DNA from: an uncultured Clostridium sp.
GTDB lineage: Bacteria > Bacillota > Clostridia > Peptostreptococcales > Peptostreptococcaceae
DNA length: 35,507 nucleotides
Direction: 5' to 3'
Assembly: GCA_900539645.1 (NCBI GenBank)
Contig: UQCY01000006.1
Span: 1 to 35,507 of the forward strand
The notes under the pieces are model-generated. The model was given only the letters and a program-made list of their open reading frames with translations, was not told the origin of the DNA and did no database searches. Each line of letters starts with the position of its first letter. Position 1 is the stretch's first letter. Shown in pieces: positions 7,941-17,864 of the stretch. Position numbers and translations under genes: made by a program.

Positions 7941-8666
7941 ATGATTACGATAAAAGATTTACATAAATCTTTTGGTGACCACGAGGTACTAAAAGGTATA
8001 GATTTAGAAATTGAAAAAGGTGAAATACTAGTTATAATAGGTCCATCAGGATCTGGTAAAAGTACAATATTAAGATGTATGAACCTTTTAGAAACTCCTA
8101 CATCAGGGGATATAATATTTGAAGGAAAAAGCTTAGTAGATAAAAATACAAATATAGATGAAGTAAGACAGAACATAGGAATGGTGTTCCAGCACTTCAA
8201 TCTTTTCCCACATAAAACAATACTAGAAAATGTAACTTTAGCTCCTATAACTCTTAAAAAGATGAGTAAAGAAGAGGCTGAAAAGAAAGCTGAAACTCTT
8301 TTAAAAAGAGTTGGACTTTATGACAAAAAAGATACTTATCCAGCACAGTTATCAGGTGGTCAGAAACAGAGAATTGCTATAGCAAGAGCACTTGCTATGG
8401 AACCAGATATGATGTTATTTGACGAACCTACATCAGCACTTGACCCAGAAATGGTTAAAGAAGTTCTTGAAGTTATAAAAGAACTAGCACAGGATGGTAT
8501 GACAATGGCAATAGTAACTCACGAAATGGGATTTGCTAAAGAAGTAGCGGATAGAGTTATATTTGTAGATGAAGGAAAAATAATAGAAGATAATACTCCA
8601 GAAGAGGTATTTAACAACCCAACACATGAAAGAACAAAAGAGTTCTTTGCAAAAGTATTATCTTAA
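7941..8666 (+). CDS. polar amino-acid ABC transporter ATPase (GlnQ/ArtP type)
   Basis: 241 residues. Walker [10 protein letters not shown] near residue 34, Q-loop with [10 protein letters not shown], signature LSGGQKQR, Walker [15 protein letters not shown] and switch histidine in THEMGFA are all intact. Length and motifs match the GlnQ subfamily that energises polar amino-acid uptake. I placed the start at ATG 7941, with AAAGGAA at 7925-7930 as the ribosome binding site; an in-frame GTG at 7932 is too close to that site. It is the last gene of the operon and is followed by a strong terminator. Confidence 0.94.
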   Translation: MITIKDLHKSFGDHEVLKGIDLEIEKGEILVIIGPSGSGKSTILRCMNLLETPTSGDIIFEGKSLVDKNTNIDEVRQNIGMVFQHFNLFPHKTILENVTLAPITLKKMSKEEAEKKAETLLKRVGLYDKKDTYPAQLSGGQKQRIAIARALAMEPDMMLFDEPTSALDPEMVKEVLEVIKELAQDGMTMAIVTHEMGFAKEVADRVIFVDEGKIIEDNTPEEVFNNPTHERTKEFFAKVLS

Positions 8667-8710
8667 TGATCAGTTAATTACTCTCTTGAGTTAATTATAT
8701 AAAATCAGCT

Positions 8711-8745
8711 AGGAGGACAGTATCAAAGATACTGTCCTCCTTTTT
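8711..8745 (+). terminator. strong terminator of the ABC transporter operon
   Basis: AGGAGGACAGTATC (8711-8724), loop AAA, then GATACTGTCCTCCT (8728-8741) and T residues. A perfect 14-bp stem. Confidence 0.93.
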
Positions 8746-8835
8746 GTATATATCAGAATGAAAGAACTAAAAAATTCTTAAATGTATTAAAAAATAGAGA
8801 TGAATTAATATAATTAAAAATTTAAAAATAGGCAT

Positions 8836-8868
8836 GAAAAAAGGAACTCGGGGTAAGTTCCTTTTTTC
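8836..8868. terminator. bidirectional terminator hairpin
   Basis: GAAAAAAGGAACT (8836-8848) pairs with AGTTCCTTTTTTC (8856-8868). T tracts occur on both strands. On the plus strand no gene precedes it after the operon terminator at 8711-8745; on the minus strand it would end the candidate small RNA. Confidence 0.75.
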
Positions 8869-9022
8869 TTGTGTGAAAACTTCCGTAATTTTCACACTAA
8901 ATTCAATAAACATAAAATATATCCCTTTGAAAGGGTACTGGGAATAGATATATTAACTAACTGGGGTTACCAGGGGGATAACCTTAATTAAATTTTAACA
9001 AAAAATCATTAAAAAATCAATG
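8836..9022 (-). ncRNA. candidate small regulatory RNA with C-rich loops
   Basis: Read on the minus strand, TTGACA (9056-9061) and TATAAT (9030-9035) precede about 190 bases ending in an intrinsic terminator at 8836-8868. The span contains successive hairpins: GGTTA/TAACC around a CCCCC loop (about 8960-8985), AATATATC/GATATATT enclosing CCCTTT/AAAGGG (about 8908-8945), GTGTGAAAA/TTTTCACAC (8871-8897), and the terminator with ACCCC in its loop. No convincing ORF is present. Repeated unpaired CCCC tracts are typical of Gram-positive small RNAs that base-pair with Shine-Dalgarno sequences. The 20-base promoter spacer is longer than ideal and weakens the case. No known RNA family was recognised. 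Confidence 0.35.
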
Positions 9023-9083
9023 AATATTTATTATAAAGTTAAATAAATATAAATTTGTCAATTAGAGTAAGAAAAATTTAATA

Positions 9084-9142
9084 TTGTATTTATCTATAGA
9101 TGATAAAATACAAATAGTATATTTGTATAATAATGTATACAA
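9084..9142. repeat. two inverted repeats in AT-rich spacer
   Basis: TTGTATTTATC (9084-9094) is opposed by GATAAAATACAA (9102-9113) with one bulge, and TTGTATA (9123-9129) by TATACAA (9136-9142). They could be operator-like sites or simply AT-rich coincidence. The rest of 9062-9480 holds no gene that I can support; the cysteine desulfurase ribosome binding site is at its right end, and a TATAAT at 9429-9434 is a possible -10 without a convincing -35. Confidence 0.3.
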
Positions 9143-9480
9143 GATTAACGTTTTCTTGTAAAGAATTTAAAATTTATATCTAAATGTTGAAATTTAAACA
9201 AATTTAGTATGAAAAAATTTAAAAGGTATAGCATGTAATAACAAAATTATCTATAATAAAATATTATTATATACGCTTTAAAAGATATAAAAATACCTGT
9301 AATTATGTTAAAAAAATAACTTTAAAAATGAATTTAATAAGAAGAAATTTAATTGCATTGAAAAAATAAAATTCAAATAAGAAAGTGACAAATATTATAA
9401 TCATATATTTTTAAAAGTGAAAATATGATATAATTAAATGATATGTTTAAATACTTTTTAAGCGAGGAAAGGTGTTATCA

Positions 9481-10635
9481 ATGGGAATATATTTAGATAA
9501 TAGTGCGACTACAAAACCATATCAGGAAGTAGTTGATAGTATGGTTAAAGCACTTACAGAAGACTATGAAAACCCATCTGCAGCGCACAGAATGGGTATG
9601 AAAATAGAAAAGAATATAAAAGATATAAGAAGAAATATCGCTAAGACTCTTGGAGCTAAGGAAAAAGAGATTGTGTTTACTTCTGGTGGAACAGAATGCA
9701 ACAATATGATTATCAGAAGTTGTGCAAATCTCAATAAGCAGAGAGGAAGACATATAATATCTACTTCTATAGAGCATCCATCTGTTTTAAATACCTTAGA
9801 GGACTTAGAAAAAGACGGATTTGAAGTTACATATCTTCCTGTAAATTCTGAAGGAAAGATAAGTATAGAGGATGTAGAGAAGAGTTTAAGAGAAGATACT
9901 ATTTTAGTGAGCATTATGTTTGTAAATAACGAGGTTGGAAGTATTCAGCCGATAAAGGAAATAGGCAACTTACTAAAAAATAGAAAGAATAAAGTATTTT
10001 TCCATGTAGATGCTGTTCAGGGATATGGAAAGGTAGAATTTAGACCATCTAGATACAATATAGATTTTATGAGCGTCAGTGCCCATAAAATACATGGTCC
10101 AAAGGGAATAGGATTTATGTATATGAAGGATGGAAATAATTTTAAGCCACTTGTAACTGGTGGAGGTCAGGAAAGTAATTTAAGATCTGGAACAGAAAAT
10201 GTGCCTGGAATATACGGCATGGGAGCTGCAGTATCAAAATTATTCTCTGATTTAAATGGATCTATAGAAAAAATGAATTCGTTGAAGAATCTTTTAAAAG
10301 AAGAGATATTAAAAGATATAGAGGGTGTTAAGATAAATTCTCCGGAAGATGGAGTTTGTCATATATTAAATGTATCTTTTGAAGATGTAAGGGGAGAAGT
10401 GCTTTTACATTATCTTGAACAGAAGGAAGTATATGTATCTACAGGTTCTGCTTGTTCATCAAAGAAAAAAGGAAGTCATGTGCTAAATGCTATGGGACTT
10501 ACACCAGATGAGATAGAAGGAGCAATAAGATTTAGTTTATCTGATATGAATACAGAAGAAGAAATAGTTAAGGCTGTAGAGATATTAAAGGATTCTGTTG
10601 AGGATTTAAGAAAGATAATCAAAATAAGAAAATAA
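9481..10635 (+). CDS. cysteine desulfurase (NifS/IscS family), likely partner of ThiI
   Basis: 384 residues. PLP-dependent class V fold: the N-terminus MGIYLDNSATT is characteristic, the PLP lysine lies in SAHKIHGPKG (K203), and the active-site loop GSACSSKKKG supplies the persulfide cysteine C325. The enzyme moves sulfur from cysteine to acceptors. The next gene is thiI, and this pairing matches the dedicated desulfurase-ThiI couple (NifZ-ThiI in Bacillus subtilis) that makes 4-thiouridine in tRNA, so that role is likely; general Fe-S supply is the alternative, but no iscU/sufU lies nearby. AGGAAAGG before ATG 9481 fixes the start; the GTG at 9472 lies within the ribosome binding site. Confidence 0.93.
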   Translation: MGIYLDNSATTKPYQEVVDSMVKALTEDYENPSAAHRMGMKIEKNIKDIRRNIAKTLGAKEKEIVFTSGGTECNNMIIRSCANLNKQRGRHIISTSIEHPSVLNTLEDLEKDGFEVTYLPVNSEGKISIEDVEKSLREDTILVSIMFVNNEVGSIQPIKEIGNLLKNRKNKVFFHVDAVQGYGKVEFRPSRYNIDFMSVSAHKIHGPKGIGFMYMKDGNNFKPLVTGGGQESNLRSGTENVPGIYGMGAAVSKLFSDLNGSIEKMNSLKNLLKEEILKDIEGVKINSPEDGVCHILNVSFEDVRGEVLLHYLEQKEVYVSTGSACSSKKKGSHVLNAMGLTPDEIEGAIRFSLSDMNTEEEIVKAVEILKDSVEDLRKIIKIRK

Positions 10636-10690
10636 TTAAAATACAAAGGATAGAGAAAATATAAAAAAATAATTGAAAAGAGGTGCCGAT

Positions 10691-11866
10691 TTGTACAATA
10701 TATTAATAGTTAAATACGGAGAAATAGGAGTAAAAGGAAAAAATAGATACCTTTTCGAAAATAAACTTATAAAAAATATAAAAAATATGCTTAAACCACT
10801 AGGTGAATACAATGTTTACAAAGAATACGGAAGAATATACGTTGATGTAAACGACGACGATTATGAAGAAGTAATGGAAGAAGTTAGAAAAGTTTTTGGT
10901 ATAGTAGGAGTTTGTCCAGGAGTAAAAGCTGAAAAAGACTACGATGTACTAAAAGCTACAGCTTTAAAATTAATCGAAAAGAAAATAGAAGAAGGTGCTA
11001 AAACTTTCAAAGTTGAATCAAGAAGAGGAGATAAATCTCTTCCACTTACATCTCAGGAAATGAGTATAGATATTGGTGGATATATACTTTCTAATGTTAA
11101 AGACAGAATAAAAGTTGATGTTAGAAATCCAGAAGTTAAAGTTAGATGTGAGTACAGAGAGTTAAATACTATGGTTTATACAGACTCTGTACCAGGTTAT
11201 GGTGGATTACCAATGGGAACTGCTGGTAAAGCTATGTCACTTCTTTCAGGTGGTATAGACAGCCCAGTAGCTACTTGGATGGTTGCTAAGAGAGGTATGG
11301 ATATAGAATGTATCCACTTCCACACATATCCATTCACTAGTGAAAGATCTAGAGAAAAAGTTTTAGACTTAGCTAGAACTCTTTCAAGATACTGTGGACC
11401 AATAAAAGTACATTGCTGTAATATACTTGAGATAGAAAAAGAAATAACTGAAAAATTAAATAGAGAAGAAACTACTATACATTCAAGAAGATTTATGATG
11501 ATGATAACTCAGAGATTAGCTGAGCAGAGACATTGCCAGGCTATAGTTACTGGAGAAAGTATAGGACAGGTTGCATCTCAGACTATATACGGATTAACTT
11601 GTACTAATGCAGTTTGTAGTTTACCAGTATTTAGACCGCTTATAGCTATGGATAAATCTGATATAATAGATATAGCTCAGGAAATAGGCACTTATGATAT
11701 CTCTATAGTTCCAGAAGAGGATTGCTGTAGTGTATTTGCTCCTAAGAAACCTATAACAAAACCTAAATTAGAAAGAATAGAAAAATCAGAAGAAAAATTA
11801 GATATAGAAGCACTTATAGAAGGTGCTATGGCAACTATTGAAACAATAGTTTGTGAAGTAGAATAA
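10691..11866 (+). CDS. thiI: tRNA 4-thiouridine synthase ThiI
   Basis: 391 residues. An N-terminal ferredoxin-like/THUMP region starting with [16 protein letters not shown] is followed by the ATP-pyrophosphatase domain with PP-loop SGGIDS at 186-191. There is no C-terminal rhodanese domain, as in Bacillus ThiI, so persulfide must come directly from the adjacent desulfurase. Cys residues in [13 protein letters not shown] are candidates for persulfide handling. I chose TTG 10691 as the start because AAGAGGTG (10678-10685) sits just upstream and the protein then begins exactly where the family does; an upstream in-frame TTG at 10673 precedes the ribosome binding site. It lies 55 bases after the desulfurase gene in the same orientation. 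Confidence 0.94.
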   Translation: MYNILIVKYGEIGVKGKNRYLFENKLIKNIKNMLKPLGEYNVYKEYGRIYVDVNDDDYEEVMEEVRKVFGIVGVCPGVKAEKDYDVLKATALKLIEKKIEEGAKTFKVESRRGDKSLPLTSQEMSIDIGGYILSNVKDRIKVDVRNPEVKVRCEYRELNTMVYTDSVPGYGGLPMGTAGKAMSLLSGGIDSPVATWMVAKRGMDIECIHFHTYPFTSERSREKVLDLARTLSRYCGPIKVHCCNILEIEKEITEKLNREETTIHSRRFMMMITQRLAEQRHCQAIVTGESIGQVASQTIYGLTCTNAVCSLPVFRPLIAMDKSDIIDIAQEIGTYDISIVPEEDCCSVFAPKKPITKPKLERIEKSEEKLDIEALIEGAMATIETIVCEVE

Positions 11867-11876
11867 TATAAAAATA

Positions 11877-11919
11877 AAAGACTCATCGTCCAAAATTAAT
11901 TGGACTGATGAGTCTTTTT
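11877..11919. terminator. bidirectional terminator between convergent thiI and nitroreductase
   Basis: GACTCATC (11880-11887) pairs with GATGAGTC (11907-11914), with an inner TCCA/TGGA stem, and has A and T tracts on either side, so it can end both converging transcripts. Confidence 0.87.
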
Positions 11920-11923
11920 GTAA

Positions 11924-12469
11924 TTATTTAAAAGAAACTAAATCTTTAACTTCTAATCTTTCTGGAGCAGCTTTAGATTCACCATCTCTGTATCCAACAG
12001 CTATAAGTGCCATTACATTTTCTTCTTCTGGAATTTCGCATATTTCTTTAACTTTTTTATCGTCAAATATTCCAAGAACAACACTTCCAACACCTTCATT
12101 ATAAGCAGATAAGCAGAATGTCTGACAAGCTATACCTGCATCAAATACTTCCCAACGGTCTTCTTTAGAAGTAGAGAAGCTACCGTCTTCTTCGTAACCA
12201 CTTTTTTTACCTACAGCAGTAAGTACTACTAGAGCTGGAGCTCTTTTTATTGTTTTTTCGTTAAATACAAAGTTCATAACAGCTTCTTCAGCTACCTTAG
12301 TTTTTATATCAGTATCTTCTATTATATGATATCTTGCAGTCTGAGAATTTTTCCATGATGGAGCAAATCTAGCTAATTCAATTATTTTTTCAAAAGTTTC
12401 ATGAGAAATCTTTTCTTCAGTAAATTTTCTAACGCTTCTTCTTTCTTTTACACAGTTTTCAAAGTTCAT
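11924..12469 (-). CDS. nitroreductase-family FMN oxidoreductase
   Basis: 181 residues. The N-terminus MNFENCVKERRSVRKF is the typical FMN phosphate-binding start of nitroreductases, followed by LARFAPSWKNSQ, which contacts FMN, and a C-terminal VALIAVGYRDGE-like segment (here MALIAVGYRDGE). Such flavoproteins reduce nitro compounds, quinones or flavins with NAD(P)H; the physiological substrate cannot be told from sequence. On the minus strand GAGAGGGG lies about eight bases before the ATG. It is transcribed alone, converging on thiI, and the pfl unit lies upstream in the same orientation but behind its own terminator. Confidence 0.88.
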   Translation of the reverse strand: MNFENCVKERRSVRKFTEEKISHETFEKIIELARFAPSWKNSQTARYHIIEDTDIKTKVAEEAVMNFVFNEKTIKRAPALVVLTAVGKKSGYEEDGSFSTSKEDRWEVFDAGIACQTFCLSAYNEGVGSVVLGIFDDKKVKEICEIPEEENVMALIAVGYRDGESKAAPERLEVKDLVSFK

Positions 12470-12560
12470 ATAAATATCCCCTCTCTATTTTAAATACAAA
12501 ATTATTTATTTCTAACTATAATTATATTATAATTTTTGGATAAAAACTATTATTATAGAT

Positions 12561-12597
12561 ATAAAAAATCCCCAACCAAAAGTAGATTGGGGATTAA
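12561..12597 (-). terminator. terminator of the pflB-pflA unit
   Basis: On the minus strand AATCCCCAA (12587-12595) pairs with TTGGGGATT (12567-12575), followed by a run of T. It starts a few bases after the pflA stop. Confidence 0.88.
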
Positions 12598-12599
12598 AA

Positions 12600-13340
12600 T
12601 TAATCAAATTTGTTGTATACTTCGACACCATATTTTTCTATGATATCTTTAGCTCTTTTTACATCTTCATCCTCAGCCTGAGGAACTCCCTCAAGAGGAT
12701 ATTTTAGTCCAAGTTCTTCCCATTTGTGAACACCTAAAGTGTGATAAGGAAGGATTTCAAAACGGTCTACATTGTGTAGAGTAGATACAAATTCACCCAT
12801 TTTGTTTAGGTTTTCTTCTGAATCTGTAACCCCAGGAACAAGAACGTGTCTTATCCAAACAGGGATGTTTTTTTCATCAAGATATCTAGCAAATTCTATA
12901 GCTGAATTTATATCGATTCCAGCAAGTGATTTTGCATCTTCAGGAATCATATGTTTTAGATCTAAAAGAACTGTGTCAGTTAGTTCTAGTATATGTGCTA
13001 TATCAGTTGCTTTAGTGCATCCTGATGTATCTAAACAAGTATTTAATCCATTTTTCTTTGCTTCTTTAAAGAGCTCATATAGGAATTCAGGCTGTGCAGT
13101 AGCTTCACCACCAGAGGCAGTAAGTCCACCACCAGAAAACTCCATATATGTTTTATATTTTAAAGCATCTTGAACAACTTCTTCGGCTGTCTTTTCAGTA
13201 CCGCCATTTTTATTCCATGTATCTCTATTGTGGCAGTATTTACATCTTAAAGGGCAGCCCTGTAAAAATACTATATATCTTATTCCGGGACCGTCTACGG
13301 TCCCGAAAGTTTCTATTGAATGTATTCTTCCTTTTACCAT
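12600..13340 (-). CDS. pflA: pyruvate formate-lyase activating enzyme (radical SAM)
   Basis: 246 residues, the usual length. The radical SAM cluster motif C-x3-C-x2-C is at C29, C33 and C36 (GCPLRCKYCHNRD), followed by the glycine-rich SAM-binding segment FSGGGLTASGGEA. The N-terminus RIHSIETFGTVDGPGIR is diagnostic for PFL activases. It uses a 4Fe-4S cluster and SAM to place the glycyl radical on PflB, so it works only without oxygen. It lies 46 bases downstream of pflB. Its probable ribosome binding site AAAGG falls inside the 3' arm of a hairpin, which may keep its translation below that of pflB. Confidence 0.96.
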   Translation of the reverse strand: MVKGRIHSIETFGTVDGPGIRYIVFLQGCPLRCKYCHNRDTWNKNGGTEKTAEEVVQDALKYKTYMEFSGGGLTASGGEATAQPEFLYELFKEAKKNGLNTCLDTSGCTKATDIAHILELTDTVLLDLKHMIPEDAKSLAGIDINSAIEFARYLDEKNIPVWIRHVLVPGVTDSEENLNKMGEFVSTLHNVDRFEILPYHTLGVHKWEELGLKYPLEGVPQAEDEDVKRAKDIIEKYGVEVYNKFD

Positions 13341-13350
13341 TTAAACCAAG

Positions 13351-13371
13351 CCTTTCTGCCAATCAGAAAGG
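13351..13371 (-). promoter_or_regulatory. intercistronic hairpin covering the pflA ribosome binding site
   Basis: CCTTTCTG and CAGAAAGG form a perfect 8-bp stem with a 5-base loop. On the minus strand the second arm contains AGAAAGG, the only Shine-Dalgarno candidate for pflA, ten bases before its ATG. There is no T tract, so it is not a terminator. It may throttle pflA translation or stabilise the pflB message. Confidence 0.6.
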
Positions 13372-13386
13372 ATAAGTTACTTCTGA

Positions 13387-15621
13387 TTAAGCCATTTTGT
13401 TGTGGAATGTTCTGTTTATAACGTCTAACTGCTGTTCTCTAGTTAATTTTATGAAGTTAACTGCATATCCAGAAACCCTAACTGTTAACTGTGGGTATTT
13501 TTCTGGGTGTTCCATAGCATCTTCAAGAGTAGCTCTATCAAATACGTTAACATTTAGGTGATGAGCTTTCTGAGCAAAGTATCCATCTAACATAGCTGAA
13601 AGGTTAGTTACTCTTTCATCCATGTCCTTACCTAAAGATTTTGGTACTATTGAGAATGTATTTGATATACCATCCTGAGAGTATTCGTATGGAAGTTTAG
13701 CAACTGAAGCTAGAGAAGCTAAAGCACCGCTGTTATCTCTTCCGTGCATTGGGTTAGCACCTGGAGCAAATGGTTCACCAGCTCTTCTTCCATCTGGAGT
13801 GTTACCAGTTTTCTTACCGTAAACAACGTTTGAAGTTATTGTTAATATTGACTGAGTTGGGTAAGAGTTTCTGTAAGTTTTGTTTTTCTTTATTTTTTCC
13901 ATTACGTCTTTAACTATGAATACAGCTATTTCATCAGCTCTATCATCGTTGTTTCCGTATTTTGGATAATCTCCTTCAACTTCGAAGTCAACAGCTATTC
14001 CTTCTTCATTTCTTATAGTTTTAACTTTAGCGTATTTTATAGCTGATAATGAGTCAACACAAACTGATAAACCAGCCATACCACAAGCCATAGTTCTAAA
14101 TACATCTCTATCATGAAGAGCCATTTCTAATGCTTCATAAGAGTATTTATCATGCATGTAATGTATAACATTTAATGTATTTACATATAATTTTGCTAAC
14201 CAATCAGTGAATAAGTCGAATTTTGACATTACTTCATCGTAATCTAAGTATTCAGAAGTTATTGGTTCGAATTTAGGTCCTACCTGAGCACCTGATTTTT
14301 CATCAACCCCACCATTTATAGAGTAAAGTAGAGTTTTAGCTACGTTAACTCTTGCTCCGAAGAACTGCATCTGTTTACCTATTCTCATTGCAGATACACA
14401 GCAAGCTATACCGTAGTCATCTCCCCAGTATTCTCTCATTAAGTCATCATTTTCGTACTGTATTGAACTAGTGTCTATAGATACTTTTGAGCAGAAATCT
14501 TTGAATCCCTGAGGAAGTCTAGTAGACCAAAGTACTGTTAAGTTTGGTTCTGGTGATGGTCCAAGAGTGTAAAGAGTGTTAAGAACTCTGAATGAGTTTT
14601 TAGTTACTAATGTTCTACCATCTATTCCCATACCACCTATTGATTCAGTTACCCAAGTTGGGTCTCCTGAGAATAATTCATTGTATTCTGGAGTTCTAAG
14701 GAATCTAACCATTCTTAATTTCATAACAAAGTGGTCCATTAATTCCTGTATTTCTTCTTCTGTTATTGTTCCAGCTTTTAAATCTCTTTCAAAGTATATG
14801 TCAAGGAAAGTAGAAGTTCTACCTAATGACATTGCAGCACCATTCTGATCTTTAACTGCTGCAAGATATCCGAAGTATAACCACTGAACAGCTTCTTTTG
14901 AGTTTTCAGCTGGTCTAGATATATCAAATCCGTAGCTTTCACCCATTCTTTTTAATGCTTCTAAAGCGTTTATCTGTTCAGATATTTCTTCTCTTAATCT
15001 TATTGTATCTTCATCTATTGTTGATAGCTCTAAAGAATCTTTCTGAGCCATTTTGTCTTCTATTAATTTGTCTACACCGTAAAGAGCAACTCTTCTGTAG
15101 TCTCCTATTATTCTACCTCTTCCGTAAGCATCTGGAAGACCAGTTATTATACCAGATTTTCTGCATGCTCTCATTTCTTTAGTATAAGCATCGAAAACAC
15201 CCTGGTTGTGAGTTTTTCTATATTTAGTGAATATTTTAGATACTTCTGGATCTAATTCATATCCATAAGCTTTACAAGAATTTTCTACCATTCTTATACC
15301 ACCGTAAGGCATTATAGCTCTTTTTAAAGGAGCATCTGTCTGAAGCCCTACTATCTGTTCTAACTCTTTGTCTATGTATCCTGGTTTGTAAGCATCTATT
15401 GCTGTTATAGTTGTAGTGTCAACATCAAGAGTTCCACCATTAGCTATTTCTTTTTTACAAAGATCAGCAACTTCATCCCATAATTTTTTAGTTCTTTCTG
15501 ATTCTCCTGCTAAGAAAGAAGCATCTCCTTCATAAGGAGTGTAGTTTAACTGGATAAAATCTCTAACGTCTATTTCTTTATTCCAGTTTCCAGTTTTAAA
15601 ACCATTCCAAGCTGTAGTCAT
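13387..15621 (-). CDS. pflB: formate C-acetyltransferase (pyruvate formate-lyase)
   Basis: 744 residues, typical for PFL. The active-site cysteine pair is C407-C408 in GIACCVSAM, and the glycyl-radical site is G718 in RVSGYAVNF close to the C-terminus. The N-terminus ([22 protein letters not shown]) is that of true PFL rather than glycerol dehydratase or choline lyase relatives. It converts pyruvate and CoA to acetyl-CoA and formate in anaerobic fermentation and is activated by the product of the downstream gene. GGAGGT sits about seven bases before the ATG on the minus strand. Confidence 0.98.
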   Translation of the reverse strand: MTTAWNGFKTGNWNKEIDVRDFIQLNYTPYEGDASFLAGESERTKKLWDEVADLCKKEIANGGTLDVDTTTITAIDAYKPGYIDKELEQIVGLQTDAPLKRAIMPYGGIRMVENSCKAYGYELDPEVSKIFTKYRKTHNQGVFDAYTKEMRACRKSGIITGLPDAYGRGRIIGDYRRVALYGVDKLIEDKMAQKDSLELSTIDEDTIRLREEISEQINALEALKRMGESYGFDISRPAENSKEAVQWLYFGYLAAVKDQNGAAMSLGRTSTFLDIYFERDLKAGTITEEEIQELMDHFVMKLRMVRFLRTPEYNELFSGDPTWVTESIGGMGIDGRTLVTKNSFRVLNTLYTLGPSPEPNLTVLWSTRLPQGFKDFCSKVSIDTSSIQYENDDLMREYWGDDYGIACCVSAMRIGKQMQFFGARVNVAKTLLYSINGGVDEKSGAQVGPKFEPITSEYLDYDEVMSKFDLFTDWLAKLYVNTLNVIHYMHDKYSYEALEMALHDRDVFRTMACGMAGLSVCVDSLSAIKYAKVKTIRNEEGIAVDFEVEGDYPKYGNNDDRADEIAVFIVKDVMEKIKKNKTYRNSYPTQSILTITSNVVYGKKTGNTPDGRRAGEPFAPGANPMHGRDNSGALASLASVAKLPYEYSQDGISNTFSIVPKSLGKDMDERVTNLSAMLDGYFAQKAHHLNVNVFDRATLEDAMEHPEKYPQLTVRVSGYAVNFIKLTREQQLDVINRTFHNKMA

Positions 15622-16108
15622 TTGGTTACCTCCATAATAAAAAAATTATATAAAAAATAAAATAATCTGCAATTGTTATATTACCATAAATTTTACATAT
15701 TGTATACACGAAAATACAAATATTTTTATATATTTTTTGAAAAATGTTTACATTATATATAGAAAAAAGTGATATATATAGTAAAAACATATATAATTTC
15801 AAAAAACTCTGATTTTGATTATAAAAAAATATATAAGTATAAAAATAAAATTATCTGCATAAAATATGATTTTTATTTAGTAATAATAACATTGATTATG
15901 ATATACCCCTTTTAAAAAAGACTCAAACAGAAATAAATAAAAATGATAAAAGATATCAAATAATAATATGTTATATCTGATTAAAAAAACAAAAATAAGA
16001 CCTAAAAAATAATAAAAAAATAATATTCGATACATTTCGAACTATGTGGAAAACATTTTTTCTAGATGCTTGAGAGTGTTATACGAAAGTTTATTTTGAC
16101 GTTTTAGG
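15622..16108. other. AT-rich divergent intergenic region
   Basis: This region separates pflB from the divergent DEAD-box gene. It is almost all A and T and must contain the pflB promoter, but I see no -35/-10 pair on the minus strand that I can defend. A TTGTATACA-like palindrome lies near 15700 and a loose TTGAT-n4-ATATA at 15892. No ORF of note. Confidence 0.5.
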
Positions 16109-16137
16109 TTTACATAAGTTCTGTAAGGGTATATAAT
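16109..16137 (+). promoter_or_regulatory. promoter of the DEAD-box helicase gene
   Basis: TTTACA (16109-16114) and TATAAT (16132-16137) are separated by 17 bases. Transcription would start near 16144, giving a short leader of about 36 bases. Confidence 0.78.
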
Positions 16138-16179
16138 AGAAAAGTTAGTATTTAGATTAGAGACGGAAAGGAATTATTT

Positions 16180-17796
16180 ATGGAAATAAAAAGATTTGAA
16201 GATTTAGACATAAATCAGAATATAAAGAAAGCAATAGCTGAAATGGGGTTTGAAGAGCCATCTCCAATACAGGCAAAGTCAATACCAGTAATATTAGAAG
16301 GTAAAGATGTAATAGGACAGGCTCAGACAGGTACAGGTAAAACTGCAGCCTTCTCAATTCCTATACTTGAAAAGATAGATCCAAATGATAGATCACTTCA
16401 GGCTATAGTACTTTGTCCTACAAGAGAGCTTGCTATACAGGTATCTCAGGAAATAAGAAAACTTGCAAAATACATGCAGGGAATAAAAACTCTTCCAATA
16501 TATGGAGGACAGCCTATAGATAGACAGATAAAGGCTTTAAAAGGCGGTGTACAGGTTATAATCGGTACTCCAGGACGTACTATAGACCATATAAAAAGAA
16601 AAACAATAAAACCAGGAAATGTTAAGATGGTCGTACTTGATGAAGCAGATGAAATGCTAGACATGGGATTCAGAGAAGATATAGAAACTATTCTAGAAAA
16701 TGTTCCAGAAGAAAGACAGACTACATTCTTCTCAGCTACTATGCCAAAAGCAATACTTGAGCTTACTAAAAAATATCAGAACGAACCAGAACATATAAAA
16801 GTTGTTAGAAAAGAATTAACTGTTGAAAATATAAAACAGTACTACATAGAAACAAGATCTTCTAATAAAATAGAAGTTTTATCAAGATTAATAGATGTTT
16901 ATAATCCAAAGCTTTCTGTAGTTTTCTGTAATACAAAAAAAGGTGCGGACGAACTTGTAGGTGAATTACAGGGTAGAGGATACTTTGCAGATGCATTACA
17001 TGGAGATTTAAAACAGGTACAGAGAGATATCGTAATGGATAAATTCAGAAATGGTACTATAGATATACTAGTTGCTACAGACGTTGCAGCTAGAGGTATA
17101 GACGTTGATGATGTTGAATGCGTATTCAACTTCGATTTACCACAGGACGAAGAGTACTACGTTCATAGAATAGGTAGAACTGGTAGAGCTGGTAGAGAAG
17201 GTCTTTCATTCTCATTCGTATACGGAAGAGATATGAGAAAAATGAAAGATATAGAAAGATACACTAAATCAAAACTTGAAAAACATCCAATACCTACAGT
17301 AGGCGATGTTGAAGAGAAAAAGGTTGGAGCATTCTTTGAAGAAGTTAAGAGAGTTGCCAACGAAGGAAAACTTGCTAAACAGATACAGTGGTTAGAAAAC
17401 TTCTGTGAAAATGAAGATGTAGACTATTCAATGGTTGATATAGCTGCAGCACTTCTTAAATTAGCTATGGGTGAAGAAGAAAAAGAAGAAATAGTAGAAG
17501 AAAAACCTAAGAAAAACAGAAGAAGAGAAGAATCTTCAGGTGCCAAAGATGGTATGGTAAGATTATTCATAAATGTTGGTAAAAAACAGAGAGTACAGGC
17601 TAAGGATATACTTGGCGCAATAGCTGGGGAAGCTGGAATACCAGGAAAAACAATAGGTACTATAGATATATATGACAAATTTACATTTGTTGAAGTTCCT
17701 AAGAAAAAAGCAAAAACAGTAATAGAAAAAATGAAAAATAAAAAAATAAAAGGAAACAAATTAAACATAGAAAAAGCTAATAAAAAGAAAAAATAA
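16180..17796 (+). CDS. DEAD-box RNA helicase with C-terminal DbpA-type RNA-binding domain
   Basis: 538 residues. Q-motif GFEEPSPIQ, motif I AQTGTGKT, Ib TPGR, motif II DEAD, motif III SAT and motif VI HRIGRTGRAG are all intact, giving an ATP-dependent RNA unwinding core of about 370 residues. The C-terminal 75 residues, from MVRLFINVGKK through DIYDKFTFVEVP, match the DbpA RNA-binding domain, and a Lys/Arg-rich tail follows. This is the DeaD/CshA layout linked to ribosome assembly, mRNA decay and growth in the cold. GGAAAGGA precedes ATG 16180. It is a single-gene unit. Confidence 0.95.
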   Translation: MEIKRFEDLDINQNIKKAIAEMGFEEPSPIQAKSIPVILEGKDVIGQAQTGTGKTAAFSIPILEKIDPNDRSLQAIVLCPTRELAIQVSQEIRKLAKYMQGIKTLPIYGGQPIDRQIKALKGGVQVIIGTPGRTIDHIKRKTIKPGNVKMVVLDEADEMLDMGFREDIETILENVPEERQTTFFSATMPKAILELTKKYQNEPEHIKVVRKELTVENIKQYYIETRSSNKIEVLSRLIDVYNPKLSVVFCNTKKGADELVGELQGRGYFADALHGDLKQVQRDIVMDKFRNGTIDILVATDVAARGIDVDDVECVFNFDLPQDEEYYVHRIGRTGRAGREGLSFSFVYGRDMRKMKDIERYTKSKLEKHPIPTVGDVEEKKVGAFFEEVKRVANEGKLAKQIQWLENFCENEDVDYSMVDIAAALLKLAMGEEEKEEIVEEKPKKNRRREESSGAKDGMVRLFINVGKKQRVQAKDILGAIAGEAGIPGKTIGTIDIYDKFTFVEVPKKKAKTVIEKMKNKKIKGNKLNIEKANKKKK

Positions 17797-17864
17797 TTAG
17801 CAATTAAAAAATTACAATAATAAAAAAGAAAAATAAAAAAACTTATATCAAAATATTAACATTA

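Noticed and set aside
15622..16108. Rex-like or FNR-like operator upstream of pflB (for example TTGAT-n4-ATATA at 15892)
   Set aside because: The second half-sites do not match consensus, and such strings are expected by chance in DNA this AT-rich.
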